Source of the DNA: Diadema setosum
Taxonomy: Eukaryota > Echinodermata > Echinoidea > Diadematoida > Diadematidae
DNA: 64,000 nucleotides
NCBI RefSeq assembly: GCF_964275005.1
Contig: NC_092692.1
Coordinates: 12,448,764-12,512,763, forward strand
Reading direction: 5' to 3'
In this document: positions 1 through 15,000 of the stretch, in pieces
Numbering within the stretch: the first letter of the stretch is position 1
Layout of the letters: each line of letters starts with the position of its first letter
Position numbers and translations under genes: made by a program
Notes under the pieces: model-generated
Seen by the model: the letters and a program-made list of their open reading frames with translations, nothing else
Databases searched by the model: none
Told to the model about the DNA's origin: nothing

Positions 1-90
1 AGAGAGCATACTTTTGCACAGACAAATTTTTCTGTCGAGTATAGAGATTGCACATCCCATCAAAACACATTTCGGGAAGAACTCGTCATT

Positions 91-3000
91 TCATTTCTTG
101 CCACTTTTCATCGCATCCTGCACGAAGCTGAACACATCCCGTGTGGAGGATGTCCCCGACTGCTTGTCTTCCCCATCCCCGCTTGCTACAAATCCAAACC
201 CCATGGTCGGCTTGGTGGCGAGGTTGAGAGGGGTCGAGCTCGAGCCGCTCAGCACCGAGTTAGACAGCTGCGGGTACAGGCTGGCGATCTGCTGTGATGT
301 GAGACCGGGATGAGCATTTGATCTTAGTGGGCTGCCGTGGGCGTTTGGGACTCCGGCCGAAGTAGGCAATGGTGGTTTCTTGGGGGGCTTTTTTGTCGGC
401 GAGTCACTGGGTGAGATGCTGCTCCATAATTCTGCAAAGCCAGCTTCTCTGGACATCAGTGGATCTACCCTGGGGCCAGAGCTTGTCACATCTCCCTTGA
501 TCGATTGCTGTGTGGCTGGTGTGAAGTTTACCTGCTTGATGTCTTGACTAGAAGGAGTGAATACTGCTTGCTGGATTCCACCATCCTCTTTTGTTTGCTG
601 ATCTTTTATCCCATCAGTGAGTAAGAGATCCTCACACAACATGCTCTCCTTTCCCTCAACTTTTGAGTCTAGAAGTGAAACGTCTACATGAGATGATGAG
701 GTCTGGGGCGGAGGACCTCCCAGCAGAAGTCCAGCTTCTGAGGACGCACCCTGATGGGACTTTGCCGAGGGAGGCTTCTCGGCCAGACTCATGCCACTGA
801 AAAGAGACCCAACCGAGTTGGATGTTAAAGGTATGTCAGTTGTGGGTTGCAACTCTTGACTGTCTGTTGGAATCTGCACTCTGGAAAGGTCCAAATCTGG
901 TTGGGGAATGAGTTGTGCATCAGACATCACGGGCTGATCTAGTCTGGTGTCAGCTTCTAATCTTTCCAGCTGCCGTAGAATCTAAATAAGCATATAAAAC
1001 AGTAGAAACATAAAGAGAAATGTAGATATTGAACTGTAGTGAGTTGTAGAATGTCTGAAAGTAAACATAGGAATCGACCCATGAAATTGTGGTATAATTT
1101 CTTACTGCTGTAATAGCAAAAAATTTGCAACATGTGGGAGTAAATCAAAATCTCATAGTGAATGATAATATCAAGGACTTCATAAATCCTTCTTTTCATT
1201 CATCACAGTCACAAATTACATGTAGAAGGAAAACATAAGGTAAAGCTAAACTAAATAGCCAGAAATATTTCTTTGGAAAAGTAAAGACACAAAAGAGAGT
1301 TTTATCTGAATAACTTTTAATAATAAGAAGTTATATGACAATATAATCTGGTAAAAAAAAAAATCATTTTGAATATGTGTGGTCAAAGAAAAACATCAGA
1401 TAAGAAAAAAAATCCCAAACAAGGTCAGTCAGTGATATAATGTTCTATTGGCACCTTGAAGAGCTACGGCTGCATTATAAACGCGACGGTTTTAGAGAAC
1501 CAGCTTTTTGGCGACCACAAAGTTAATCACTGAAGGTCACTGCCAGCTAATGTAAACAAACAAGCCATCACAACTGACTGTGGCTGCAGAATTTGCACAC
1601 TTTCGTGCTCAGTCGCATTTGGCGGTTACATAAGAAATTCAAAAGCCTGCTGTGTTTATCAGAGGGGAACTCAGTTCCCATAAAAATGGAGCCAGTCAAG
1701 GCATACTTTGGGTGGGCAGCCAGAGCAGTATACACAGACAAGAGATTGCCTTTTCAAAAGGGTTTGTGAAACGCTTTGATGAGGCTCCAGATTTTGGCGG
1801 AAGTATAAACGGGGTATGAGAAGGCAAATCTCACCTTGAGAGCTTTGGATCTGATGGCCCTATCTGGACTGGTCGTAAGGGCTGATAGATGAGAGCTGAG
1901 AAGGGCCAGGGCAACATCCGATGAGACAAGGTCCTCCTTCACAATCCCTTCAATGCCAAAGAGACATCGCTGCAATCAGAAAGAGATAGGTTGATAGATA
2001 TATAAATACATAGAAAGAAAAGTAGATATATATAAACACATAGCAATTGGTAGATGGGTAGTTAGATAGATTAGGAGAGATGTTTTGGAGAGACAAGAAA
2101 AAGAGACAGGAAGTGTCTTCATTATTGTAAAACTTCATGTGAAAGTTCTGAACATCCACATGAACATGAGAACATTCACAGACAAAGTTTCATGTGGTTA
2201 GGTGGGTTCCAGCTGCAATGAATACAGATATGACATATACATTGTATCTACACAATTTTTGTGTTCTTATCCATAGCACTATATCAGGGCTCGACACTAA
2301 CAGTGGCCCGGTGGCCCAGGGCCACCAAAAACGCACGTCGGGCCACCAAAATTTCAGAAATGAAGAATTTGGTGGCCTGATCGGGCCACCAAAAAAGGTC
2401 GGATGTTTGCCTTTGGGCCACCAAAATTAAAAGTTAGTGTGGAGCCCTGACTATATTATCATACTTGGTAGTTATACTGAGTGAGTACTGACTTTTGTAT
2501 AGCCATGAGACACATTGAAGTTTGAGATTTCACCAAAGCAACAATTTCCCTTGACATTGATTCTTTCATTTGTTTGTTTGTTTGTGTTTCAGCAGACTTC
2601 TAGCGCAGAGAAATAGAATACAAATACAGCTAAAGCTAGTATCTCACCAACGGAGACGTCTCCGCGACGTCTCCAACTTATCAGTCGCAGCAGTCGCAGA
2701 GACGTCTCCAACATAAAAATGTCTTGCGGTCTCACTAAGGAGACGTCTCTGAGACGAGTTATGGCAGGTGTCCAAAAATTTCAAATATGAGGGAGCCGTT
2801 GCAGGATCACCTGACTTGATCTAGGCAGGATGTCAGCATGCGGATGGGTCACGTGGTTTCTAAAGTAGGTCAAACAGCGTCAAATAGAGTCGCAGAGACG
2901 TCTCCGCGACCTCTCACCAGTTTTTCTGGTCTCCAGCAGGTCTCGGCGACGTCTCTGAGATGTCTCTGAGTCATTGCGGAGACGTCTCAGCAGTCGCAGA

Positions 3001-6000
3001 TATAATTAGTCTCCACGACGTCTCGGCAACTGATGGAGACATCTTGGAGACGTCGCGAAAAATCGAACATGTTTAAATTTCTTGTGACTGATCGGAGACT
3101 CTGTAATTTTAAGGAGACGTCTCTGCAACTAGCAAAATCTGGAGTCACGAACTAGTCGCGAACTAATTTTAAGCCGGGTGAGATACCCCCTATAGACTGC
3201 TTCGGTCCAGAGTGAAATGAGGTATAATTTGGAAATCATTTTAATTGATTTGTTGGAAATTGAACACAAAATTATTCCCAAGTGTCCCTTATATGCTTGA
3301 GAGTAGTGCAGCCAGTTTTCTATGTGTAACAGTAATGATGATAATAATAATTATTGTCTGCTTAGTAAAGGTAGTCACTTCAGTGTAAGCACTACTCTCC
3401 AAGAAGGCTCTTTGCATTAGATTGGGTAAGTTGCAAAGCCCTTTGACCAACAGGTGGGTAACATTTTATAAGGTATATTAGGATAGCAAATCTTGCTAGT
3501 ATAAAAACTTTCCATAACAATAGCCAATCAGAAAGCAGGATTCTTGCCATCATCATGACACTTGCTATGGCAGCAAGAGTTGCTATCATAGCAACCTTTT
3601 CTTTTTTTCAATGAAATGTGGGGGGGGGGGGGGTGGTTGATGTATAAATTCCAGAGTGAAATCAAATCAGATTCTCACCAACTGGCTACTGGATGAAGAC
3701 TTTATGCTGGCCGTCAGCAGGTCAAGAATCTTCTGACAGTTTAATGATGAGCTCCTAGAATGAGGCAATGAATAAACAAGTTGACGGCCGATGAAAGTAA
3801 TGACGTAAAGACAGAGGAAATGGGGGAGGAAAATGGGCAAGGGAAGAGCTGTGAAAGGTAGACAAATACTAGTATGATAACAGAAGGGGTATAAAGAATT
3901 TAGTCATACGTTAAATTACACATTCAATCAGAAAGTGAAAAGAGGAGAAAAAGAGATAGAAAACAGTACCTTTGGAACAGTCCAACACAACTGAGGTGAC
4001 AGCAAACGACGTTTTGACTGTTTTGAAGGTTTCAAGTGTGGATAAAATAAATGCCTGGTCACATGAAAGCTCTCAACCAATCATTTGACTAAAATCTGCA
4101 TCATTGTTCTATCAACACATCATATACCTCGGGTATAGTCTCTTTCAATGCAATTCTACCTATACCACATTTCATCGACTCCACACTCAGTCTGCTATAC
4201 CTTTTGACAAACTGCTGTAGCTCTCCCTTAGATGGAGTTTGCCTGGTTTCACTGTTTGAGATGAACATCTCTACCAGAGACACTTCCTGAGACCAATCCG
4301 CCACGGCGACTGACTCTAGCCTGTGGAGAGATTATGCAGCGGGTGTCAGTGTCAAGATTTGCTGTTACACAATAATGGGATTTACTTGAAATCTGGTGTA
4401 CACACAATCATCTTCTTTCTGAGGCCTCTTTTCCACACTTTGTTCCACCTTTACCTCCCCCATCTTTTAAAGGCAAGTTCACCTTCATAAACATAAGGAT
4501 TGAGAGAATGCAGCAATATTAGTAGAACACATCAGTGAAAGTTTGAGGAAAATTGGACAATCGATGCAAAAGTTATGAATTTTTAAAATTTTTGTGTTGG
4601 AACCGTTGGATGAGCAGACTACTAAGGCTTGTGATGTCATATGAGTACAACAGTATAAAGAAAATGTAAAGAAAATTCAACATATTTTCACTTTTTTTCG
4701 CATAATAAAAGAGCACTTGACTTGTCTCTTTCTAAAGGCAATGGGAATAATATTACCCATAACATATGTCAGTAACGAGTCAAGGGAATGTGTAATTTTT
4801 TCAAAAGATGAAATTTTGTGAAATTCTCTTTATATTTTCCTTATATTGTTGTACGCATGTGACATCATACACTGCAGTAGTCTTCTCATCCAGCGGTGAC
4901 TGCACAAAAACTTCAAAAATTCATAACTTTTGAACGGATTGTCCGATTTTCCTCAAACTTTCAATGATGTGTTCTACTAATATCGCTACATTCTCTCAAT
5001 CCTTATGTTAATGAAGGTGAACTTGTCCTATAATCTTGTTCTCACCATACTCTGCCACCAAGACTTCAGGCTTAGCATTCTGCTCTTGAGCCATCAAATT
5101 GGGGAAAGTAAAACATGTCAACAACATGCACTTGTACTTGACTCACTGCAAACTTGACTCACTGCAAACAATGTTTTTTCCCGGTACACCAGTTCAATGA
5201 ACACCGTCTGGGCATTAGCATTGATACTTATTTCCTATTATTGTCGAAGCCAGCGTATAGCTATATTTTTACAAACGACTTAAGTAATCTATATTTAATA
5301 TAAATGCTGTAAGAAAATAATAAAACAAACTTGAATAATATATTGCTTACTCATCAATTATCTAGTGATCCACGTCCTACAAGCTTAGCTTTTTTGTGGA
5401 TCGCTATTTTCCAAAATTGAAGTTATTTTCTGAAAGCTCGCGAAGTATACATGTATACGCATCGTTCCTTCTGATTATTGTACATATGTTGATGTATATA
5501 ATTTATTTCTCTCTCTCTCTTCTTTCGATCTTTAAAATAACAACAACAACAACATAATTTATTTCGTATATTACATGAACCTTTTGTAAAAGTGTAGACA
5601 ATATCATTTTATGATATGTATACTTTGCATTACGTTTTGATTTTCTTTGATTGGAAATAAACTATGATTGAACTTGAACTTGAACTTGAATGTTTGAGCA
5701 TCAAATATTCATCAAGAAATGTTACTCACCTCTCTGACAAGTCAGAACTAGCACCACTCAACTGATCACTGCCCTTTGAACCACTGCTTCTTCCTTCTCT
5801 GCTATCCAACAGCAAATCAGTCATCTTTTCATCCCTGTCTGGGGCAGCTGGAAAAGAGAGGGGAGTTTAAAACAAAATTAAATTGTTGTAATATGTTATT
5901 TTCAAAATTGACTGATGGGACAGGTGACAACATTAAAATAACAAATAAACAAACAAAACCCAAATAAAACAAAATCAGATGAAATTTGTACAACAGCACA

Positions 6001-9000
6001 TCATCCTGTTAAATGGTTACTTCACAGGTTTTCAGTCTTCAGAGAACAGTAACAATTTTTTTTTTGCTGGAATGGGTTTCCATAGAAAACAAAAACAATG
6101 CAAAGTGTAATGCACACCTGTCTTAGCATGAAAATACAGGGGATGTCTGTACCTGAATAGGTAGGTTTTTGGATCTAATAAACATTCAACAGTGAAAAAA
6201 AAAAATCTAAGTAATACAAATAATGCAATGCATAGGCTTCGGAAAGTTTCATTGAATTAAAATTGTCATATTTTGTCATATAGTTCATCAAGTTATGTCA
6301 CTTATAACATCTCTCTGCTTTCTCTCACAATGTGAAGTGAAATACTATACTGTTTTGAGGTGAGATCACATCACAGGACAGTTCACGGTCTAAAGCACTG
6401 ACAAGGGGCACGATAAGACTCATGTCTCGTGATGCTACCTGCTTTAGTTGAGGGCGGTGTTCGCATCACACGTCTACCGGTGCTTCTAGGGGCATCATCC
6501 CCATCACCATCACCATCATCATCGTTGCCTATAGTGACCGGTGTGTAGTTACTGGAGTCTGAAATGTGATGAGGGAATGCTGGTGATCTAGAGTTGATGA
6601 AACCTGATAAAGAAAGGAAGAGCAATAAGTTTGCATCATATCCCATATTTAGATTTGAAGTTAGATATTTAGATTTGAAGTTAAAATCTATATTTTGACA
6701 CATACAATTTTCCTACCATTCACCAGGACAGGGGAAAGCTATTTGGTTCAAAATTGGAATCTGAGGGGAATAATCCATACAGGCTTCCTTTACTGTATGA
6801 TGAGTGTTTCTGTTTATACAGATTTAAGGCACCAACTTAACCAGCGTTACAATCCGTGACGGTACAAAATGAGAGTTTTACAAACAAAACTTGAGTCAAA
6901 GTAAGCCTGAATTCCGATACCCATGTGGAAAGCTTGTTGCCATAGACATATCACTATGTCTATATAATAGACATGTTAGGACATCAGCAGTGACCGACAA
7001 TGATGTGCTTCAAAATGCATCCTTACTCTACACAGGAGTCTACTTTGTCAAATTGAAATGAAAAAAAAAAAAGTGCACCTGCTAAAGTTGAGACTTGGTG
7101 AACAAACACATTTGACTATGAACAAGATTGCATTGACAGGTCTAGAACAAATGCAATATCTTGTTTCATATAGGCCCTACCAGTAAATGGTTTGATGAAA
7201 GTCTCCCCTGAAATACTAGAGGGTTGAGACACACTGTAAAAGACAAACAAACAAACATGAAATATCACATCAAAGGAAAGAAACTAATGCCTCTTGTCAC
7301 AAAAACATTGTATTAAAACATTTCTGTAAATACACTGCTGTATCAATGAGAACCTAGCTCATGAATTGTACCGAACAAACAAACTATGTCAAGCAGCGAA
7401 TAAGACTGCTTATGATGCAACCTATCATGTGATGGAGAATCAACATACCCTGTGTGGTAAACCCATGTGAGTCATAGTGCGATGACCCTGCATCGTTGCC
7501 ATGGAGAGCCCTGTACCCCGAGCCTGACTGAGAGGATGCCAGTGAGCTCTTGTTCTCTCCACTCAGCCTATTGGCAATGTGCTGCAGGCCTTCCTTCACT
7601 GACTCACCAAGAGATTCAATAGTCACAGGCTCTGGAAACATACAGTAGGTGTAGAAAGAAATATACACAAATACAAACATGTAGTGCAAGTATAGTACAT
7701 ACACCAAATGTTTTGCGAGGTTTATATCACCATGAATTTCGCAAGTCGGGTGCTATTTGCGAATTCAAAAACACGCAAAAATATCAACACTTATCTTGAC
7801 ATGAATGTGATGTGCATACATATACATTTCTTCGTTCATCATTTTACTCCGCAATTGCGTAAGCACTCGTAAAATTGTCAGAAAGTCCTGATTCGCAAAA
7901 AATTAGACTCGGTTAATGTATGGTGTATACAGTAATATAAATATCCACACACATACACACACAAAGACACAAAAGACACTTCAAGAATACCTGAATAAGC
8001 TGATATAACGAGTGTGCATTGTTGTGTGTTTATATGTGTGTGTGTGTGTGTGTATGTGTGTGTGTGAACTGTATATATGATTGAGAAAAAAAATGCATTA
8101 ACATATAAACACATTCTTGAAGGACTTAAAATGTTTGAATAAATAAAGATATTCCTTACTCTGCTCAGTTATTGGGGAATTCCCAATGGCATCCATCTTT
8201 CTGGTTGCTTGCATCATGTGACCAGATCTTCCAGTATACTGGGATGAACTCTTCCTGGATGAGGCTTCTGTATCAAATAATTTCTCACTTAGCTCCTGGC
8301 AAAGAACAAAGGTGCAACAGTAATCAGACCATCATTGTAAAAGAATGCTGTTTTCTTGTTGCTGTTATTGTTTTTATTTTGTGGATTAAGTTGCCCTGAT
8401 AGAAAAAAAAATTGTCTTCCGGGCAATTCCGCGGTTAGTAACGTTACATTTGAACAAATTTAGATATTTGTTTTTACCACTAAATTGCCATTTATTCACT
8501 TCAAGTCAAAATTATGTCAAAAACATGTTCATCCTTCCCAGGTTTATGATACAGAAAAGAATGAACACAATCAAAGAAATATTAGAATTGCTATAGCAAC
8601 TTAAAGGGCTGGTTAGTAACGTTACGAAAAAAGGACATGACAAAAAAATCAATGTCTTGTAACAAAAAGTGTGCAAAAATTCAAGTTACTTCAAACAAAG
8701 TGTTGCATTAATTTCAATTATTGCATCATGAAAAATGTTCATGCAAATTTTTTTAGCAGTTCGACCAATAATTTTTTAGCTAGACCCCCAAAAGCATGGT
8801 TAGTAACGTTACGGTTAGTAACGTTACATTTGTCCGGAGTAATTCCGCAGGTCATTTCACCCTTTTGTAATTGACAAAATGTCACATGACTTCTGGAGTA
8901 TTTAAATGTATTCATCTTTTACCCTTTAGCAAAACTTTGAGGAAAAATTTCAAAGGAACCCACTGTAATTTGCATTTAAGTGAATTTCAGCATCCCCAGT

Positions 9001-12000
9001 CCCACATGTACATTTTAAATGATGGTTTTAGATCTCACAAAATCAATGAATACGAAAAATAAAATCTACTGAATTTGAAAGACCCTAATGATTGGTGAAC
9101 ATCCATGGCATTAGTTGATGCCTAGATTAAAGGGTAAGATAAAGAGGCACATTTCTTTTATCCATGTCATGTCCACCTAACTGCGGAATTGCCCTTCCAA
9201 AATTACGTATCAAGAGATATACATAATAATATAAACAAAGTAAAGTAGAAATTACGCGGTGCGTAACATATGTCCCCGCCGGAAGTAGCATTTTGTAGCA
9301 AAATGTACAATATAGGTCAAAAATCAAGGTCAAAGGTCAAAGAAGTCAAAGGTCAAAATTCTGTGTAGAAGTTTTGAAGCCCTCACCTAGTGCCATCACA
9401 TAAAGCAAACGGAATCGAAATCGGGTTAGAAATGGCTAAGGAGTAGCATTTTGTAGCAAAATGTACAATATAGGCCAAAAATCAAGGTCAAAGGTCAAAG
9501 AAGTCAAAGGTCAAAATTCTGTGTAGAAGTTTTGAAGCCCTCACCTAGTGCCATCACATAAAGCTAACGGAATCAAAATCGGGTTAGAAATGGCGAAGGA
9601 GTAGCATTTTGTAGCAAAATGTACAATATAGGTCAAAAATCAAGGTCAAAGGTCAAAGAAGTCAAAGGTCAAAATTCTGTGTAGAAGTTCTGAAGCCCTC
9701 ACCTAGAGCCATCACATAAAGCAAACGGAATCGAAATCGGGTTAGAAATGGCGAAGGAGTAGCATTTTGTAGCCAATGTACAATACAGGTCAAAAATCAA
9801 GGTCAAAGGTCAAAGAAGTCAAAGGTCAAAATTCTGTGTAGAAGTTTTGAAGCCCTCACCTAGTGCCATCACATAAAGCAAACGGAATCGAAATCGGGTT
9901 AGAAATGGTGAAGGAGTAGCATTTTGTAGCAAAATGTACAATATAGGTCAAAAATCAAGGTCAAAGGTCAAAGAAGTCAAAGGTCAAAATTCTGTGTAGA
10001 AGTTTTGAAGCCCTCACCTAGTGCCATCACATGCAGCAAACGGAATCGAAATCGGGTTAGAAATGGTGAAGGAGTAGCATTTTGTAGCAAAATGTACAAT
10101 ATAGGTCAAAAATCAAGGTCAAAGGTCAAAGAAGTCAAAGGTCAAAATTCTGTGTAGATGTTTTGAAGCCCTCACCTAGTGCCATCACATAAAGCAAACG
10201 GAATCGAAATCGGGTTAGAAATGGCGAAGGAGTAGCATTTTGTAGCAAAATGCACAATATAGGTCAAAGGTCAAGGTCAAAGGTCACAACTGAAATTCTG
10301 TGTAGAAGTTTCAAAGTTCCCATGTAGTGCTATCATATAAAGCAAACAGAATCAAAATTGGCTCATAAATGACAGAGAAGTAGCAAATTGAAGATTTTGA
10401 TCACACACGGACGCACACACAGACAGACGGACGGACAGACGGACACACACACGTACGGAGCCCGTTTCATTGTCCCCTGCTCGAACTCGTTCGGCGGGGA
10501 CAATAAGTTACAACATCTTCCCCAAATATATTAACCTGATACATTTTATTGTGGTATGGGTGACATGGAATTCCTTGAGCTATTACAATAATAAAAATTA
10601 ATCACAAAGGGATATTTTCATTCTCCAATGCAAAAACTATCTAGGCAATTGGAAATGAAATTTGATACACAGTCACTAAATCATCAAATACTTTCCTTAA
10701 GAAAACTGTAACCATTGAGAGAGCTTTTACAGTTATAGAAAATTGATGCTAATTCTTGAAAGCCACCATACACAATCTCAACTTCAGAAAGAATTCTACC
10801 GAGAAAAAAAAATACAGAAAACCCAACAAGTTATGATATAAAGGTGAAAAGGTAAAACAATATGAGGAAATGAATCAACACTGACTTTATTCAACCAAAC
10901 AGTGAAAATGCATGACATACAATTTTACCTTTGCTGTTTTTCTGACAGCTACATAAGGAGCCATGCCATGCAAAGGATGTGGAGGACCACTGTATTCTGT
11001 GAGGGAGAAATTTAAATTCCAGATATCACTAGATATTTTTTTATTGCTTTTTTTTCTCCCAGTATTACATATTTTGAGGCTATCTGACATCACAGCCCAG
11101 TTTGTGCACGAACTGTGATGCATGAATAGCCACTGAGTTCAGAGTTTTGTCAGATTTACAATAAATTCTGACCCATATAAATTCACTGTGAGAGGACTCC
11201 TAATCTGTGCACGTTTGAATTTCAGTTTGGTAACACTTAAAGGTATACAATCTATGTGACAGTTACGCCAGATATCTCCACCCTTTATAACATCCTTGCA
11301 CACACAAACATGCTCAAGCCTATTTTCCTGCTAGCAATGAATTGCCAATATTGCCAACGTCAACATTAACTTACAAGGGCACAATCTGTGCTCAAGTAAT
11401 GAGAATAATGTATTGTTTCTCTGCATCAATGAAATAGTGTTTAAACAGCTAAATATCTGATCTTTTAACAAAACCATTATCAGTTTACTGTATGCATAGT
11501 CTGGTTATCTAATAAAAGACAACATCAATGAGACAACCTAATAAACACTGTCGTTCGTATCTACATAACTCTTCCAGAGGGGTAAAAACCCTAAACACAA
11601 CACATTTGGTTTACCTATGTACTTGAACCAAAAACAACACTACGTAAAGAGTCACTGTGGTTTAATTTGTCTATTCTTGAGAAGAAATCATCTCATCCAA
11701 GTCCTGGAGATAGTTCTAGGATGGTATGTGTTATGATGTACATGTGGAATCTGTCAATGAGTACCTGGCCAGGCTTATGACATACTACGTCGTTCTTACT
11801 TGTTGAGAGTTGAATGCCCTTTGCTTTGTTCCTTAACCTTCCAGAGAATGCCTCATGGCCGTGGTCCACTATGTGCAGCATCACTTTAAGAACCTTATGA
11901 TGTAATCACACAGGGGTAAAAAGAAACAATTAGTTGGCAAATGCAAGTACTTGTATGTGATTCTCTCTTATGTAATGTAATACTAATAACTTTGACAGCT

Positions 12001-15000
12001 AAACATCCCCTGCATTATATTGTGAATATATGTCATATTCATTATCACTATCTCCTGCTTGGACTTACTGTACTGCAGACCAAAGCAGTCCCATAATCCA
12101 ACATTTGTGATGGTCTGCAACAAAATTGATTTTTTTTTTTCTTTTTCTTCTTCAAGTAAGTCAACACCTACACTAAAGGCTGGAGAATTTATGCCCCACA
12201 AATTATCTATTATGCCCCTGAGAAATGTCAAACAATTGTGATATTGAAAGCAAGAGATTATTAAACAGAGAGGTGAAGATATATATACAATATATACCCT
12301 AAATCCTGATACTGAAAATATGCTAGACAGTCATGAAAACTGTGTTAGCTCTGCTCTTTCTTCTCACTTGTCAGATAGTAATAGAAAGTAGTCATCTTTT
12401 CTTTTTCTTTTTTTTATCAGCTTCCTGTGATCAAACAAGCAGCAACTAGACAACTCATTGCTATTACAATCTTCACATCATCTCTGCTTCCTTTCAAGAT
12501 TCATTTCTTTGAACAAAGTGAAAAGTAATTCTTTAAAGCACAGAATACTGGAAATGAGTTTAACCTATCTGTAGGGAGTAGGTATATTATCATTCATATC
12601 ATTTAGATTAAGTGGATTTTATAAAATAAATGGCATCATGACCTGTTGTTATTCTTCTAAGAAGAAAACAAAAAAGAGATAACGTCTTTTATCAAAAAAT
12701 TCAAAGACAGTTTGATTTCTAACATTCAAAACATGATTATAAGAGTTAAGACACAGTATACCACAGTCCAGCTTTTGAGTGAGTATACAAAGTGCCTGTG
12801 AATTCACATGATTGTTGGTTTATGAATGAACGTGGCATATGGCAGCTGAAGAAACTCTTGAGCAAAGATTACCTTAAACTTGACATGGCAGGAGTTCTTG
12901 TCCAGTCTGTCTGTCAGGAAATCCGCAAGACACTGACAGTTGCTCCCAGATTCATACGTCAGAGCTACAGAAATCCAGTTAAGGAGGTAAAATTAAAAAT
13001 TACCTACTGCTGCCTGTTCTCCCACTTGAACCAGGAGATTAAAACACATCTCCGCAGAGTTTTGAGGTGTGCCTGATTAAGTACATACATACAACTGGGT
13101 ACACCATACATACGTTGTGACATTTTCACAGCCCCTTTTCCAAAGGGTATAAAGTGCTTTATACATTAAATAACAATACATATCAGACACGATAAATTCA
13201 CATTGGATGTACACAAATATATATTGGATATCTGATACAAATAAACAAACAAAAGTATGAAATACTAAATATATCAATCAGAAGTGATTTTAGGTGCCTT
13301 TCAAGCGACAAATTTGAGAGTAAAGTTTGGGGGTGATGTATGGAAAGGAGCGATATTCACATTATGCAACTACTTCATGTGACATATAGGGATGAAAACT
13401 TTGAAAATGATCAAGTGTAGGAACAGGGAGTGCAATCACTAAGAGTTGCAAGAGAGCAGCCTGTATTGAATCATGTACATAGTCAAATTTATAACACATG
13501 CTATATGTCACTGTTCATGAAATTGGACAGCAGGTAACGATACTAGTGCAGGAGCAAAATTGTAAGCTTGATCAGAAGCACTTAAGTACACATTTCAATA
13601 TGAAATACACATTTAATCACAATGGTGAAAAAAAAAATCAAAATTTGATAAACTATAATAATTAGTACACCAAATACCGTCAAATGGGACTCCCTGAAGA
13701 CAATATTTAGTATTATGTTTGAAATGTGAAGCAAAGATATGGATGAATGAATGAATGACGAATGATTTTTTCCCTTTTTAAGTTTGTAGCTTGTGAAAAC
13801 TTATTTCTGGTGACAAAATGTTAGAGGACTATCCTCATGTGTCAAAAGTACATAAATATACTGTACTGCAGGCAAATTGTTAATTTTACCTGTTATGTCA
13901 TTGTAGAGATAGCCAGGGGTTGGGGTTTCATCATCTTGAGTAGCTTTCAGCAGCATTGGCCACTGGAATAGCAATGTCAAGATGAGGAATAAAAATACAA
14001 TTGCAGCATCATACATACACAAAAATTGATAAACAATGCATAGAGCTTTTAAATTTTTACAGAGAAATGTTGACTATATTCACCATTCACTATGTACACA
14101 TACAAGTGTTTACATACATACATTCTTAAATATGACATCTATATTATCAAATAAATATACAGCTATAACTCACTACATACAATGCGTTGTTTTATGAAAG
14201 CAATTAACGAGCAATGAAATAATCAGTCATCATCCTGCTCAGTGATCAAACTAATTTTTTGCTTTGAAATGATATCAGAATTTACAATTATCATGGTCTG
14301 GTAAGCACAATGGCAAAAGTCCACAGATCCAGGGAGAGAGGATATTGAGATTGGCCTTATATAAACCACACATCTTTATAAATATAATGGAACAAGTTTA
14401 AAGGACAAGTTCACCTTCATTAACATTTAAGGATTAAGAGAATGCGGCAATATTAGTAGAACACATCAGTGAAAGTTTGAGGAAAATTGGACAATCGATG
14501 CAAAAGTTATGAATTTTTAAAACTTTTGGGTTGGAACCGCTGGATGAGGAGACTACTAAGGCTCGTGATGTCATATGAGTACAACAGTATAAAGAAAATG
14601 TAAAGAAAATTCAACATATTTTCACTTTTTTTCGCATAATAAAAGAGCACTTGACTTGCCTCTCTCTAAAGGCAATGGGAATAACATTACCCATAACATA
14701 TGTCAGTAACGAGTCAAGGGAATGCGCACTTTTTTCAAAAGATGAAATTTTGTGAAATTCTCTTTGTATTTTCCTTATATTGTTGTACGCATGTGACATC
14801 ATACACTGCAGTAGTCTTCTCATCCAGCGGTGACTGCACAAAAACTTTAAAAATTCATAACTTTTGAACGGATTGTCCGATTTTCCTCAAACATTCACTG
14901 ATGTGTTCTACTAATATTGCTACATTCTTTCAATCCTTATGTTAATGAAGGTGAACTTGTCCTTTAAGCATCCCTCTTCTGACAAGTGAAACACAAGACT

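Noticed and set aside
9245-10507. CRISPR array
   Set aside because: Units are contiguous 158-bp tandem repeats without unique spacers, in a eukaryotic intron.
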